DNA of 64,000 nt from Streptomyces sp. BV286 (GTDB taxonomy: Bacteria; Actinomycetota; Actinomycetes; Streptomycetales; Streptomycetaceae), in the NCBI RefSeq assembly GCF_019090165.1, contig NZ_JAHRIB010000152.1:124001-188000 (forward strand), read 5' to 3'. Positions within the stretch are counted from its first letter, which is position 1, and every line of letters starts with the position of its first letter. The notes under the pieces were generated by a model that was not told the origin of the DNA, made no database searches, and saw only the letters and a program-made list of their open reading frames with translations. A program made the translations under genes and the position numbers. Positions 43,355 to 51,516 of the stretch are shown in pieces.

Positions 43355-43946
43355 CGGCCACCTCCGCCAGTGCCGCGATCAAGAGGGCCGAGGAGGTGGC
43401 ACCCGGGTCCTGGTGCCCGATGCTGCGCTCGCCCAGGTAGCTCGCCCGTCCCTTGCGTGCCTGCAACGGCGTGGTCGCGAGAGCGCCCTCCTGCGCGGCG
43501 GCCCGCGCGGCGCCGAAGGACTCACTGAGGGCGTCGACCGCCGGCACGAGCGCGTCGACCATCGTCTTGTCGCCGGGCGCCGCGCCGCCGAGCTGCATCA
43601 CCGCGTCCACACCGGTGCGCAGCGCGTCCGCGAGGTCCTGCTCGCCGACCTCGGCCGCGTCGCCGAGCGCCTTGCCCGTGCGGCGCAGCAGGGTTCCGTA
43701 CAACGGCCCCGAGGCGCCGCCCACCGTCGAGATCAACTGGCGTCCGGCGAGCGTCAGTACGGCGCCGGGTGTGCCCGGCGCCTCCTTCTCCAGCGTGGCC
43801 GCCACGGCCCGGAACCCGCGCTGCAGATTGCTGCCGTGGTCGGCGTCACCGATCGGTGAGTCGAGGTCGGTGAGCCGTTCCGCCTCGCGTTCCACGGACG
43901 CGGCGGTCGCCGTCATCCAACGGCGGAAGAAGTCGGCGTCGAGCAC
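43347..43946 (-). CDS. dhaL: Dihydroxyacetone kinase ADP-binding subunit DhaL
   Basis: Encodes 199 residues. The Mg-ADP-binding motif IGDADHGSNLQRG is near residue 31, and GGASGPLYGTLLRR near 76 and GDKTMVDAL near 125 are family hallmarks. It keeps bound ADP/ATP as a cofactor and phosphorylates dihydroxyacetone held by DhaK. It lies between dhaK (76-base gap) and dhaM (overlap). Confidence 0.94.
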   Translation of the reverse strand: MLDADFFRRWMTATAASVEREAERLTDLDSPIGDADHGSNLQRGFRAVAATLEKEAPGTPGAVLTLAGRQLISTVGGASGPLYGTLLRRTGKALGDAAEVGEQDLADALRTGVDAVMQLGGAAPGDKTMVDALVPAVDALSESFGAARAAAQEGALATTPLQARKGRASYLGERSIGHQDPGATSSALLIAALAEVAGE

Positions 43947-44022
43947 TGGATCTCCTTGCGTGGTAAGGGTGTTGACCGCCGCTCCGGCGGGGCCGGTCGG
44001 GCGCGAGCGGAGAAGCCGCGCC

Positions 44023-45015
44023 CTACACGCCCCAGCGCAGACCCGCCGTACGCACCGGCGCGTTCCACAGCCGCAGCAGGTCCTCGTCGATCTGGCACAG
44101 GGTCACCGAGGCCCCGGCCATGTCGAGCGAGGTCACGTAGTTGCCGACGAGGGTGTGCGCCACCGGGACCCCACGGTCGGTCAGGACCCGCTGTACCTCC
44201 GCGTTGAAGCCGTACAGCTCCAACAGGGGAGTGGCGCCCATGCCGTTCACCAGGACCAGGACGGGGTTGCGCGGGTTCAGGTCCTCCAGGATCGCGTTCA
44301 CCGAGAAGTCGGCGATCTCCCGCGAGGTCATCATCGCCCGCCGTTCCCGGCCCGGCTCACCGTGGATCCCGACGCCCAACTCCAGCTCCCCGGCGGGCAG
44401 ATCGAAGGTGGGACTGCCCTTGGCAGGTGTGGTGCAGGCGCTGAGGGCGACACCGAAACTGCGCGAGTTCTCGTTGACCTGGCGGGCCAGCGCCTCGACC
44501 CGCTCCAGCGGCAGGCCCTCCTCGGCGGCGGCGCCCGCGATCTTCTCCACGAACAGGGTGGCGCCGGTGCCGCGGCGGCCGGCCGTGTAGAGGCTGTCCG
44601 TGACGGCCACGTCGTCGTCCACGAGGACCTTGGCGATCTGGATGCCCTCGTCCTCGGCGAGCTCCGCCGCCATGTCGAAGTTGAGGACGTCTCCGGTGTA
44701 GTTCTTCACGATGAACAGCACCCCGGCGCCGCTGTCCACGGCGGCCGCGGCCCGCACCATCTGGTCCGGCACCGGGCTCGTGAACACCTCACCGGGACAG
44801 GCGGCCGACAGCATTCCGGGACCCACGAACCCACCGTGCAGCGGCTCGTGCCCCGAACCACCGCCCGACACGAGCCCCACCTTTCCGGCCACCGGGGCGT
44901 CCCGCCGTACGATCACCCGGTTCTCGACATCCACGGTCAGCTCAGGATGCGCGGCGGCCATGCCCCGCAGTGCGTCCGCGACAACCGTCTCCGCGACGTT
45001 GATGAGCATCTTCAT
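44023..45015 (-). CDS. dhaK: Dihydroxyacetone kinase substrate-binding subunit DhaK
   Basis: Encodes 330 residues. LVSGGGSGHEPLHGGFVG near residue 48 is the substrate loop, and GVGIHGEPGRER near 215 carries the histidine that forms a hemiaminal bond with dihydroxyacetone. The length is close to the E. coli protein. It is the first gene of dhaKLM, feeding glycerol-derived dihydroxyacetone into glycolysis by PTS phosphate. ATG 45015 follows GGAGGTACCC. Confidence 0.96.
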   Translation of the reverse strand: MKMLINVAETVVADALRGMAAAHPELTVDVENRVIVRRDAPVAGKVGLVSGGGSGHEPLHGGFVGPGMLSAACPGEVFTSPVPDQMVRAAAAVDSGAGVLFIVKNYTGDVLNFDMAAELAEDEGIQIAKVLVDDDVAVTDSLYTAGRRGTGATLFVEKIAGAAAEEGLPLERVEALARQVNENSRSFGVALSACTTPAKGSPTFDLPAGELELGVGIHGEPGRERRAMMTSREIADFSVNAILEDLNPRNPVLVLVNGMGATPLLELYGFNAEVQRVLTDRGVPVAHTLVGNYVTSLDMAGASVTLCQIDEDLLRLWNAPVRTAGLRWGV

Positions 45016-45140
45016 GGGTACCTCCTGGTGAGACTGGCAGCCTGCTCTGGGCAGTATCAGTCCTGTGACGCCGAATGGTCACGTGTACCGACGTCCCGGA
45101 CGCGCGGGTCGCACCTTTGCTGCCGTGCGGCGGCGGGAGA

Positions 45141-45986
45141 TCACGGCCGGCCGAGCAGGCGGTGCAGCGACGCCGTCAGGCTCGCCACGAAGGAGTCACG
45201 GGTCCCGTCGTCGAGGAGGTCCAGGGACAGATAGGGGTTGAGGTCCTCCAGCTCGACCAGCAGCAGTTCGCCGTCCGGGGCACGGCAGGCGTCGACTCGC
45301 TGGATGCCGTGGTCGATGTCGTTCCAGTCGATGAAACGCCCGGCGAAGTCCAGATCGGCAGCCGTGGGTTCGTAGCGTTCGAGGGCCCAGCGCCGGTCGG
45401 GGCGGGGCGCGTACAGGGCGTACTGGAAGCTGTGGTCGACGTAGTAGAACGACACCTCGTACCGGAAGCCGATCCGCGGCTGAACCAGCATGCCGGGGCC
45501 GATCTCGTACTGCTGGGCTCTCAACCGCTCACGGGTGACGAACTCCAGGCCTGTCGAGTCCGCGCCGAACTTCGGTTTCACGACGTACTCGGCCGCGTCC
45601 GGGAGCAGCCCGAGGTCCTCCGGCCGGTCGACGGTCGGGATCACGGGAAAACCCTGCGCGGTCAGGTCGAGAAGGTACTGCTTTCCGGCCTGGTCCCCCT
45701 TGCCCGTCAGCTGGGTGCAGACCCGGGCGCCCCGCCGGAGCGCCCGGTCGCGGAAGTCGTCGTACGCGGCCTGGTACCGCAGGACGGGTCCGCTGTTGCG
45801 GACCACGATCGCGTCGACGGCCAGGGCGTCCATGAACGCGGCGGCGTCGAGTGGATGGCACAGCGCGATGTCGAAGTCCGCGCGGAGCCGGGAAGTCAGG
45901 AAGATGTCCTCGTCGCAGTACCGGCGCCCCTTGGCCTGATAGGCCAGGTCGGTCACGAACAGCAGCCTGGGCCGGACGGACGCCAT
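45141..45986 (-). CDS. ATP-grasp domain protein
   Basis: Encodes 281 residues. An N-terminal Rossmann-like part (PRLLFVTDLAYQAKGRRYCD) leads to an ATP-grasp fold: the nucleotide-binding lysine strand is in YVVKPKFGADSTGLEF near residue 150, and the metal-binding acidic strand is ELLLVELEDLNPYLSLD near 250. These enzymes ligate a carboxylate to an amine or similar, but no acceptor is evident. ATG 45986 follows GGGAG; ATG 46019 is an alternative that overlaps an upstream frame stop as TAATG. Confidence 0.75.
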   Translation of the reverse strand: MASVRPRLLFVTDLAYQAKGRRYCDEDIFLTSRLRADFDIALCHPLDAAAFMDALAVDAIVVRNSGPVLRYQAAYDDFRDRALRRGARVCTQLTGKGDQAGKQYLLDLTAQGFPVIPTVDRPEDLGLLPDAAEYVVKPKFGADSTGLEFVTRERLRAQQYEIGPGMLVQPRIGFRYEVSFYYVDHSFQYALYAPRPDRRWALERYEPTAADLDFAGRFIDWNDIDHGIQRVDACRAPDGELLLVELEDLNPYLSLDLLDDGTRDSFVASLTASLHRLLGRP

Positions 45987-46018
45987 GGGCACTCCCGAAG
46001 ATCGGTTTTCGGCCTCCA

Positions 46019-46303
46019 TTACACACCGGGCATTGCCCACCGGGTCGGCTCCGGGCAGGTCCCACGGGCCGGAACCGGCGCGGAACCGGCCCGATGCGGC
46101 CCGGATGCGGGCCGGTCGGGCTCGGATGCGGTCCGGGTGAGGCCCGACAGGCCGGTGAGACCCTCGATGCCCGGGCCCGGTGCCCCGGCCGTCACCCGTT
46201 CCCCCGGGAAGCCGGTGGCGGGCAACGGCCGCGTGGCTCGCCCTCCCCGGAGGGCTTCGGTCAGCTCCGTGAACCGTCGGCCGCGTACCCGGCGCTGGGC
46301 CAA
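46019..46303 (-). other. Candidate small ORF overlapping the alternative ATP-grasp start
   Basis: A 94-codon frame from TTG 46303 ends with TAA at 46019-46021, sharing an A with the upstream ATG of the ATP-grasp gene (TAATG). Such overlaps often mean coupling, and ATP-grasp ligases sometimes follow precursor-peptide genes. Against this, the product is Arg/Gly/Pro-rich, has no clear acceptor motif, and third-position GC is lower than in neighbours. Existence is uncertain. Confidence 0.2.
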
Positions 46304-46467
46304 CGGACCCGCGCGACCCGCGCGGCCCGGGTGAGCCGGGGAGTACCGCGCGGCCGTTCGCGGGATCCGGGCGGCGGGTCTCCGCGGGCCCGGGAGATGA
46401 CCATGCCGCTGAGGTGCCGGTCCGTGCCGGGCGGGGGAGGCGACACGGACGTGTTCTGCGCGAAGCG

Positions 46468-46496
46468 TTGACTAGAAAGCGCTTGCCCCTTACGTT
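46468..46496 (+). promoter_or_regulatory. Putative promoter with LacI-type operator
   Basis: TTGACT (46468-46473) and TACGTT (46491-46496) are spaced by 17 bases. The spacer contains AAGCGCTT (46477-46484), the core of LacI-family operators (GAAAGCGCTT-type). It would drive the pectate lyase region and be repressed in the absence of sugar. The start of transcription is unknown. Confidence 0.55.
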
Positions 46497-46695
46497 CCCG
46501 TTCAGCAGCGTGACCCGGCGCCGGCAGCTCGTATATGAGATGCCAGATGCCGGAGGCGGTATGGCCTGGGAACGTGCACTTCCCGAGATGCCGCCAGGAG
46601 CCGCACGGAGAGGCGCCACACTCGCAAGGCGATCCACATGACGTACGTAGTTCACGTATCTGAAAAATGGAACGCTCTCGAAGGGACGCACCCGC

Positions 46696-46964
46696 ATGTG
46701 TACTCGCCCCCCACGTACACACCCCAGGAGACTGGCCGTGGCCACGGTCGCGGCAGCCGCTCGAGCGATCCCCGCCGCCGTGACCCTGCCGTGGTCCGCG
46801 GGCGCCGCCGAAGCCACCCCCATCGGTTTCGGCGGCGGCGTCACGGGCGGTGACGGCGCGGGCGCCGTGACGGTGGCCACGTTCCCCGCCTTCGAGGCGG
46901 CGGTCACCGGCGGCACTCGATCGTCGGCCCGGTGACCTCCGGAGCGGGCGCCGGAAAGCTCTGA
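46696..46964 (+). pseudogene. Relic of a PL1-type pectate lyase (internal deletion)
   Basis: ATG 46696 opens a frame with a signal peptide (RRLAVATVAAAARAIPAAVT) and then IGFGGGVTGGDGAGAVTVAT, the start of a family-1 pectate lyase catalytic domain. It ends out of frame at 46935. In another frame the bases before 46964 encode ...VTSGAGAGKL and a stop, matching the usual C-terminus of such lyases. About 300 residues of the beta-helix are missing between the two. Head and tail are kept but the body is lost, with a frame change. Confidence 0.65.
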
Positions 46965-47032
46965 CCCCCACCAACGGCCGCCGGTACCGCCGGCAGTCGC
47001 TGAACCCCCACCAGGAGAGAAGGAAACGGGAC

Positions 47033-47845
47033 ATGACTTCTCAGGCACAGCCGCGGACGCGGCAGCGTCTGCGCAATCCCGCGCGGCAGACCCTGACCGG
47101 CGGCCTCGGCGCCCTCGGTCTCACTGTTGGCATGATCATGACAGGTCTCACGCTTCCCGCGGCGAATGCCGCCACCTGGCCGACACCCTCCAGCAGTCAG
47201 GGTGTCTCCGCCACCATCGACGTGTCCGGCACCAAGGACTACGGGATGAAGCGTTTCTACGGCACCGGCGATCTGGCCGGTGACGGCCAGGAGGAGGGCC
47301 AGGACCCGATCCTGAAGCTCGCCGACGGCGCGGTGCTGAAGAACGTCATCATCGGGGCTCCGGGCGCCGACGGCATCCACTGCTCGGGCAGTTGCACCCT
47401 GCAGAACGTCTGGTGGGAGGACGTCGGCGAGGACGCCGCCACCTTCAAGGGCGGCAACGGCGCCACGTACACGGTGAGCGGCGGAGGCGCGAAGAAGGCC
47501 GCGGACAAGGTCTTCCAGCACAACGGCGGCGGCACACTGAACATCTCGAACTTCGCGGTACAGGAGTTCAAGACGCTCTACCGCTCCTGCGGGGACTGCT
47601 CCACGTCGTACACGCGGAAGGTGAACCTCAACACCATCGACGTGACCGGGACCGGTTCCACGGCGAGGATCGTCGGCATCAACGTCAACCGCAACGACGT
47701 GGCGACGCTGCGCAACATCACGATCCGCAGCGACGCGAGCCGCAAGGTCGTTCCCTGCCAGAAGTACAACAACAACACGGCGGTCGGCACCGGACCCGAC
47801 AGCACCAACTGCAAGTACGCCACCTCGGACATCACCTACAGGTGA
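47033..47845 (+). CDS. Secreted pectate lyase, PL3 family
   Basis: Encodes 270 residues. A signal peptide (GLTVGMIMTGLTLPAANA, cleavage near 46) leads to a PL3 beta-helix: GADGIHCSGSCTLQNVWWED near 103 and the TFKGG block near 120 are typical of the calcium-dependent family that cleaves polygalacturonate by beta-elimination. Cysteines in GIHCSGSC and YRSCGDCS probably form disulfides. ATG 47033 follows AGGAGAGAAGGAAACGGG. It is the intact enzyme next to the PL1 relic. Confidence 0.92.
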   Translation: MTSQAQPRTRQRLRNPARQTLTGGLGALGLTVGMIMTGLTLPAANAATWPTPSSSQGVSATIDVSGTKDYGMKRFYGTGDLAGDGQEEGQDPILKLADGAVLKNVIIGAPGADGIHCSGSCTLQNVWWEDVGEDAATFKGGNGATYTVSGGGAKKAADKVFQHNGGGTLNISNFAVQEFKTLYRSCGDCSTSYTRKVNLNTIDVTGTGSTARIVGINVNRNDVATLRNITIRSDASRKVVPCQKYNNNTAVGTGPDSTNCKYATSDITYR

Positions 47846-47853
47846 GCCGTGGC

Positions 47854-47905
47854 CCCGGCGGCCGGACGAACCCCCACCTTGCTCGGGGTTCGCCGGGCCG
47901 CCGGG
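47854..47905. terminator. Strong hairpin between PL3 and GH43 genes
   Basis: CCCGGCGGCC near 47854 pairs with GGCCGCCGGG (47896-47905), and GAACCCC (47868-47874) with GGGGTTC (47885-47891), with two mismatches between the helices. It lies between convergent genes. Confidence 0.6.
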
Positions 47906-47915
47906 CGCCTGCGTG

Positions 47916-49355
47916 TCAGGCCCAGGCGGTGGCGACGACGAACGAACTGTCCTGGCGGAAGAGGTCGGTGGCGTCCGCATGGTCCACGCGGAGCTGGTAG
48001 TTGTAGTGGCGCAGGTAGTGGCCGGGGTAGTTGTACGACTCCAGGCGCACGGACCCGGACGAACTGCCCGTCCGGGCGATGAAGGTGGCGTCCCTGGCGA
48101 ACGTGGACGAGCCGTTGTTCGCGTCGAAACGGCCCCGGAAGTCCCAGTGGCGCAGGTAGTTGCCGGCCGCGTTGCGGAACGAGTAGCCGTTGCCGTCGGC
48201 GAGTCCCGGCACGATGGTGAACGTGGACGCCTGCTTCTCCGCGGTCGTGCTGGAAGCGGTCACCACGGGAAGGTTGAGCAGGGCGGACTGGTCCTGCCAG
48301 TAGCGGGTGGTGAAGTTGCCCGACCGGAGTGAGCGCGTGACCCCGGTCGGCAGGGAGACCCCGCCGGAGACCGTCTCCTTGATCACGGTGAAGTGGCGCG
48401 CGGTGCCGGAGATGCCCGGCAGTGCCCGGGGAGCGCTCCAGGTGGCGAACGAGTCGTAGCTGTCGCTGTAGTAGTAACTGCCGTCGCCGTAGCCGTCGAA
48501 GAAGATCCGCCAGGCACCGTTGTCGAGCTGTATCAGCGCGGCGCCCTCACGTGTGCTGCCCCAGCCGGCCCAGTTGCCCGTCCTGCTGATGGTGTACGGG
48601 CCGGCGAGCGAGGTGGCCGTGGCGTACTCGATGTACTTCGACGTCTCGTTCTTCGTGAACGCGTGGTAGGTCGAGCCGGTCTTCACCACGAACGTGTCGA
48701 TGTGGTTGGCGCCGATGCCGGACATCGCGACCGGGGAAGTCCATGCGGTGAGCGCCGAGTTGGTGGCCCGCAGCCGGTACGGTGTGAAGATCCACTCGTC
48801 GTTGGTGGTCGAACAGGACACGAGGATGTTCACGCTGCCGTCGCTGTCGACGAACCACTCCGGCGCCCAGGCGCGCGACAGGTTCGCGATGGGGACGGTG
48901 TAGTCGTACAGGAACGTCCAGTTGGTGCGGTCCGAGCTGCGGGCGAAGCCGATGGTGGTGCTGGTGTCCTGCCAGGTGTGCGTGGTGTAGGTGATGTAGT
49001 AGTAGCCGTCGGTGTGCTTGAAGATGCTGGCGTCGCGGATGCGGTTGGCGGGCGGCGTGTACGCGGAGGCCCTGGCGAGGCGGAAGTCCGTTGCGTCGTC
49101 CGACTGGTAGACGTTCACGGTGCCGTCGTTGCTGTTGAGGAACGGCACGATGGTGTAGCGGGTGGCGGAGCCGCTGGGCGGCGCGGCCGCCGAGGCGGTA
49201 CCGAGCAGGCCCGGCACCCCGCCCACGACGAGGGCCGAGGCCGGCAGCGCGGCCATCGCCCGCAGCAGACTCCGGCGCGAGGGCGCGAAGGTCCGGTACG
49301 CGCCGATCGCGTCCGGCGTGGCAGCGGGTCCGGCGGATCTGTCTGGCGTCATCAT
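47916..49355 (-). CDS. Secreted GH43-type alpha-L-arabinofuranosidase with AbfB domain
   Basis: Encodes 479 residues. The Tat signal is PSRRSLLRAMAALPASALVV near residue 26. The five-bladed propeller starts NRIRDASIFKHTDGYYYITY (near 107) with AWAPEWF near 167 and the later FTKNETSKYIEYA block. The last 150 residues are an AbfB (CBM42) beta-trefoil: FRNAAGNYLRHWDFRG and YPGHYLRHYNYQLRVD repeats bind arabinose side chains. It would strip arabinose from pectin or xylan. Start is ATG 49355 or 49352, after AAGGAGAGCCGCAC. Upstream dyads suggest sugar-responsive control. Confidence 0.88.
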   Translation of the reverse strand: MMTPDRSAGPAATPDAIGAYRTFAPSRRSLLRAMAALPASALVVGGVPGLLGTASAAAPPSGSATRYTIVPFLNSNDGTVNVYQSDDATDFRLARASAYTPPANRIRDASIFKHTDGYYYITYTTHTWQDTSTTIGFARSSDRTNWTFLYDYTVPIANLSRAWAPEWFVDSDGSVNILVSCSTTNDEWIFTPYRLRATNSALTAWTSPVAMSGIGANHIDTFVVKTGSTYHAFTKNETSKYIEYATATSLAGPYTISRTGNWAGWGSTREGAALIQLDNGAWRIFFDGYGDGSYYYSDSYDSFATWSAPRALPGISGTARHFTVIKETVSGGVSLPTGVTRSLRSGNFTTRYWQDQSALLNLPVVTASSTTAEKQASTFTIVPGLADGNGYSFRNAAGNYLRHWDFRGRFDANNGSSTFARDATFIARTGSSSGSVRLESYNYPGHYLRHYNYQLRVDHADATDLFRQDSSFVVATAWA

Positions 49356-49777
49356 GTGCGGCTCTCCTTGCTGGTGCTTCCTGCGTTCCTGCGTTCCTGC
49401 CGTCGTGCCGTTCGTGTCGTGCTCGGTGGTGCTGGTGCCGGGCCTACGGGCGCCGGGGTCGTCCGTCCCGGGAACCGAGGTGCCTCGCCGTCCGCCCGAC
49501 TGCCCTCACGCGCCGCCGACCGGCGAACGGCGTCCTGGGCAGGGTCGTGCGCACCACCCCAACTGGTCGATATGTCGAACATGGTTCGGTAAAGCGGTCA
49601 GAACGTAGGGCGCAGTTGTGGCCACGTCAATAACTTCGACACGCTCAGTCACTTGCGCCTCTGCTGTGCCAGGGGTGTCACGTACGCGTCGCGCGCCCGC
49701 CCCCACTCCGGGCCGACCCGCGGTGAAGTCCCGTACGCCCATGGTTTGGCGGGGCGGTGTCCGGCTACCCGGACCAC
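49356..49777. other. Divergent gap between GH43 and Cys-rich protein genes
   Basis: About 420 bases. It has tandem CTGCGTTC near 49381-49398, the overlapping inverted repeats at 49572-49588, and otherwise no recognised element or gene. Confidence 0.5.
49572..49588. promoter_or_regulatory. Overlapping dyads upstream of GH43 gene
   Basis: ATGT-CGA-ACAT (49572-49582) and CGAAC-ATG-GTTCG (49576-49588) are perfect inverted repeats that overlap. They lie 217 bases upstream of the arabinofuranosidase start. A sugar-responsive repressor site is possible; the spacing is one base short of a LexA box. Confidence 0.4.
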
Positions 49778-50149
49778 GTGTCAGTGACAGAGCTACAGGA
49801 ACTCGTCCGTTTCCTCGAGGATCGGTTCGCCTGTGCGCAGGCCTGTACCGACTGCGCCCGGGTGTGCGCCCTGCGAGCGAGCCTCGCCGACCTCGACGGC
49901 CCCGAAGAGCAGCAACTGGTGCGGCGCAAGGGCATCCTGTGCGCGGAGGTCTGCGACGCGACCTGCCGTGTCCTCGCCGAACAGGAGACGCAGTCCGAGG
50001 ACTCGATGCGCGCACAGGTCGAGTGGTGCCGTGCCGTCTGCCTCGAGACCGCCCACGTCTTCGAGCGCAGCCCGGGATCCGAGGAGAGCGCCCGGTCCTG
50101 CCGGGACTGCGCGCGTGCCTGTTCGGAATTCCTCACCCTGCTGCGCTGA
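49778..50149 (+). CDS. Cys-rich four-helix-bundle copper-binding-like protein (DUF326/Csp type)
   Basis: Encodes 123 residues with twelve cysteines in C-x-x-C and C-x-x-x-C helical spacing (FACAQACTDCARVC, LCAEVCDATC, WCRAVC, SCRDCARAC). This matches the four-helix copper-storage/ferredoxin-like (DUF326) family, where the cysteines line the bundle core and bind Cu(I). No signal peptide, so it is cytosolic. Start is uncertain among GTG 49757, 49778 and 49784. Neighbours give no functional clue. Confidence 0.78.
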   Translation: MSVTELQELVRFLEDRFACAQACTDCARVCALRASLADLDGPEEQQLVRRKGILCAEVCDATCRVLAEQETQSEDSMRAQVEWCRAVCLETAHVFERSPGSEESARSCRDCARACSEFLTLLR

Positions 50150-50316
50150 TCCGCCCCGCCTGCCCTGCCGCGGCGGCGCGTGTCGCCCGTACGCGACCCG
50201 GGCACGGCACCGGCATTCCCCCTTTGGCATTCCCAATTTCTGGAACACGTTCTACGGTGTGCGCCGTCAGGTCCGGGTGGCCGCCGACAGCGGGCCAGGG
50301 GAACCAGGGAGGCGCC

Positions 50317-51507
50317 GTGCATCTCGAATACACGCCGGAGCAGCAGCGGTTGCGCACCGAACTGCGCGCCTACTTCAACGAACTCGTCCCGGACGACGTG
50401 CACGCCCGCTACGACGACCCGGCGGCGCAGAAGCGCTTCTACCGGGACACCATCCGCCGCCTCGGCTCCGACGGCTGGCTCGGGGTGGGATGGCCGAAGG
50501 AGTTCGGCGGGCGCGGACTGACGCCGATGGAGCAGTTCATCTTCTTCGACGAGGCCGCCCAGGCGGGCGCGCCTCTGCCGCTGATGGCGCTGAACACGGT
50601 CGGACCGACGATCATGCGGTTCGGCACCGACGAGCAGAAGGCGTACTTCCTCCCGAAGATCCTCTCCGGCGAGATCGACTTCGCCATCGGCTACAGCGAG
50701 CCGGACGCGGGCACGGACCTGGCCGCCCTGAAGACGAAGGCGGTCCGGGAGGGCGACGAGGACACCGGCCACTACACGGTCAACGGGCAGAAGATCTGGA
50801 CGACGAACGGCGACACCGCCGACTGGGTCTGGCTCGCCGTCCGCACCGACCCCGCAGCGCCGCCGCACAAGGGCATCACCATGCTCCTCGTGCCGACCAC
50901 CGAGCCCGGCTACTCCTGCACGATCATCAACACCCTCGCCTCGCACGACACCACCGCCAGCTACTACGAGAACATCCGCGTACCCGCCTCCCGCCGTGTC
51001 GGCGAGGAGAACAAGGGCTGGCGGCTGATCACCAACCAGCTCAACCACGAGCGCGTCACCCTCGCCGCCCACGGCACCATGGCCATCCGCGCCCTGCACG
51101 ACGTCCAGCGCTGGGCCATGGAGACCAAACTCGCGGACGGCCGCCGCGTCGTCGACCTCCCCTGGGTGCGCCGGAACCTCGCCCGCACCCACACCAGGCT
51201 CGACGCGATGAAACTCCTCAACTGGCAGATGGTGAACGCCGTCCAGGAGGGCACCCTCACCCCCCAGGACGCCTCCGCGGTCAAGGTCTACGGGTCCGAG
51301 GCCCGCCGCGACGCGTACGCCTGGCTCATGGAGATCGTCGCCGTCGCGGGTGTGCTCAAGGAGGGTTCGGCGGGCGCGGTACTCCACGGCGAACTGGAGC
51401 GCGGTTACCGGTCGGCCGTCATCTTCACCTTCGGCGGCGGCAACAACGAGATCCAGCGGGAGATCATCTCGTGGATCGGCCTGGGGATGCCGCGGGTACG
51501 GCGTTAG
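50317..51507 (+). CDS. Acyl-CoA dehydrogenase
   Basis: Encodes 396 residues of the FAD-dependent acyl-CoA dehydrogenase family. FAD/substrate motifs are AIGYSEPDAGTDLA near residue 127, KIWTTNGDTADWVWLAVRT near 157, and the C-terminal FTFGGGNNEIQREIISWIGLG near 370. GTG 50317 follows GGGAGGCGCC. It is like Streptomyces enzymes in lipid or branched-chain acyl metabolism. The DUF2236 gene begins ten bases after the stop, so they are probably co-transcribed. Confidence 0.92.
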   Translation: MHLEYTPEQQRLRTELRAYFNELVPDDVHARYDDPAAQKRFYRDTIRRLGSDGWLGVGWPKEFGGRGLTPMEQFIFFDEAAQAGAPLPLMALNTVGPTIMRFGTDEQKAYFLPKILSGEIDFAIGYSEPDAGTDLAALKTKAVREGDEDTGHYTVNGQKIWTTNGDTADWVWLAVRTDPAAPPHKGITMLLVPTTEPGYSCTIINTLASHDTTASYYENIRVPASRRVGEENKGWRLITNQLNHERVTLAAHGTMAIRALHDVQRWAMETKLADGRRVVDLPWVRRNLARTHTRLDAMKLLNWQMVNAVQEGTLTPQDASAVKVYGSEARRDAYAWLMEIVAVAGVLKEGSAGAVLHGELERGYRSAVIFTFGGGNNEIQREIISWIGLGMPRVRR

Positions 51508-51516
51508 CCTGGCAGC

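Larger units (their letters stand above)
45987..46695. other. Long gap between ATP-grasp and pectate lyase genes
   Basis: About 700 bases. From 45987 to 46460 it is G/C-rich with short direct repeats such as CGGATGCGG, and carries the 94-codon minus-strand frame 46019-46303 (R/G/P-rich, unproven). From 46460 it holds a probable promoter with a LacI-like dyad and the leader of the pectate lyase region. Confidence 0.5.

Noticed and set aside
45851..46471. 206-codon plus-strand frame in the long gap
   Set aside because: It runs over the ATP-grasp gene and a GC-rich non-coding stretch, is Arg/Gly/Pro-rich, and has no motif.
49576..49588. CGAAC-N3-GTTCG as a LexA (SOS) box
   Set aside because: The SOS box needs four bases between GAAC and GTTC; here there are three, and the neighbouring genes are not DNA-repair genes.
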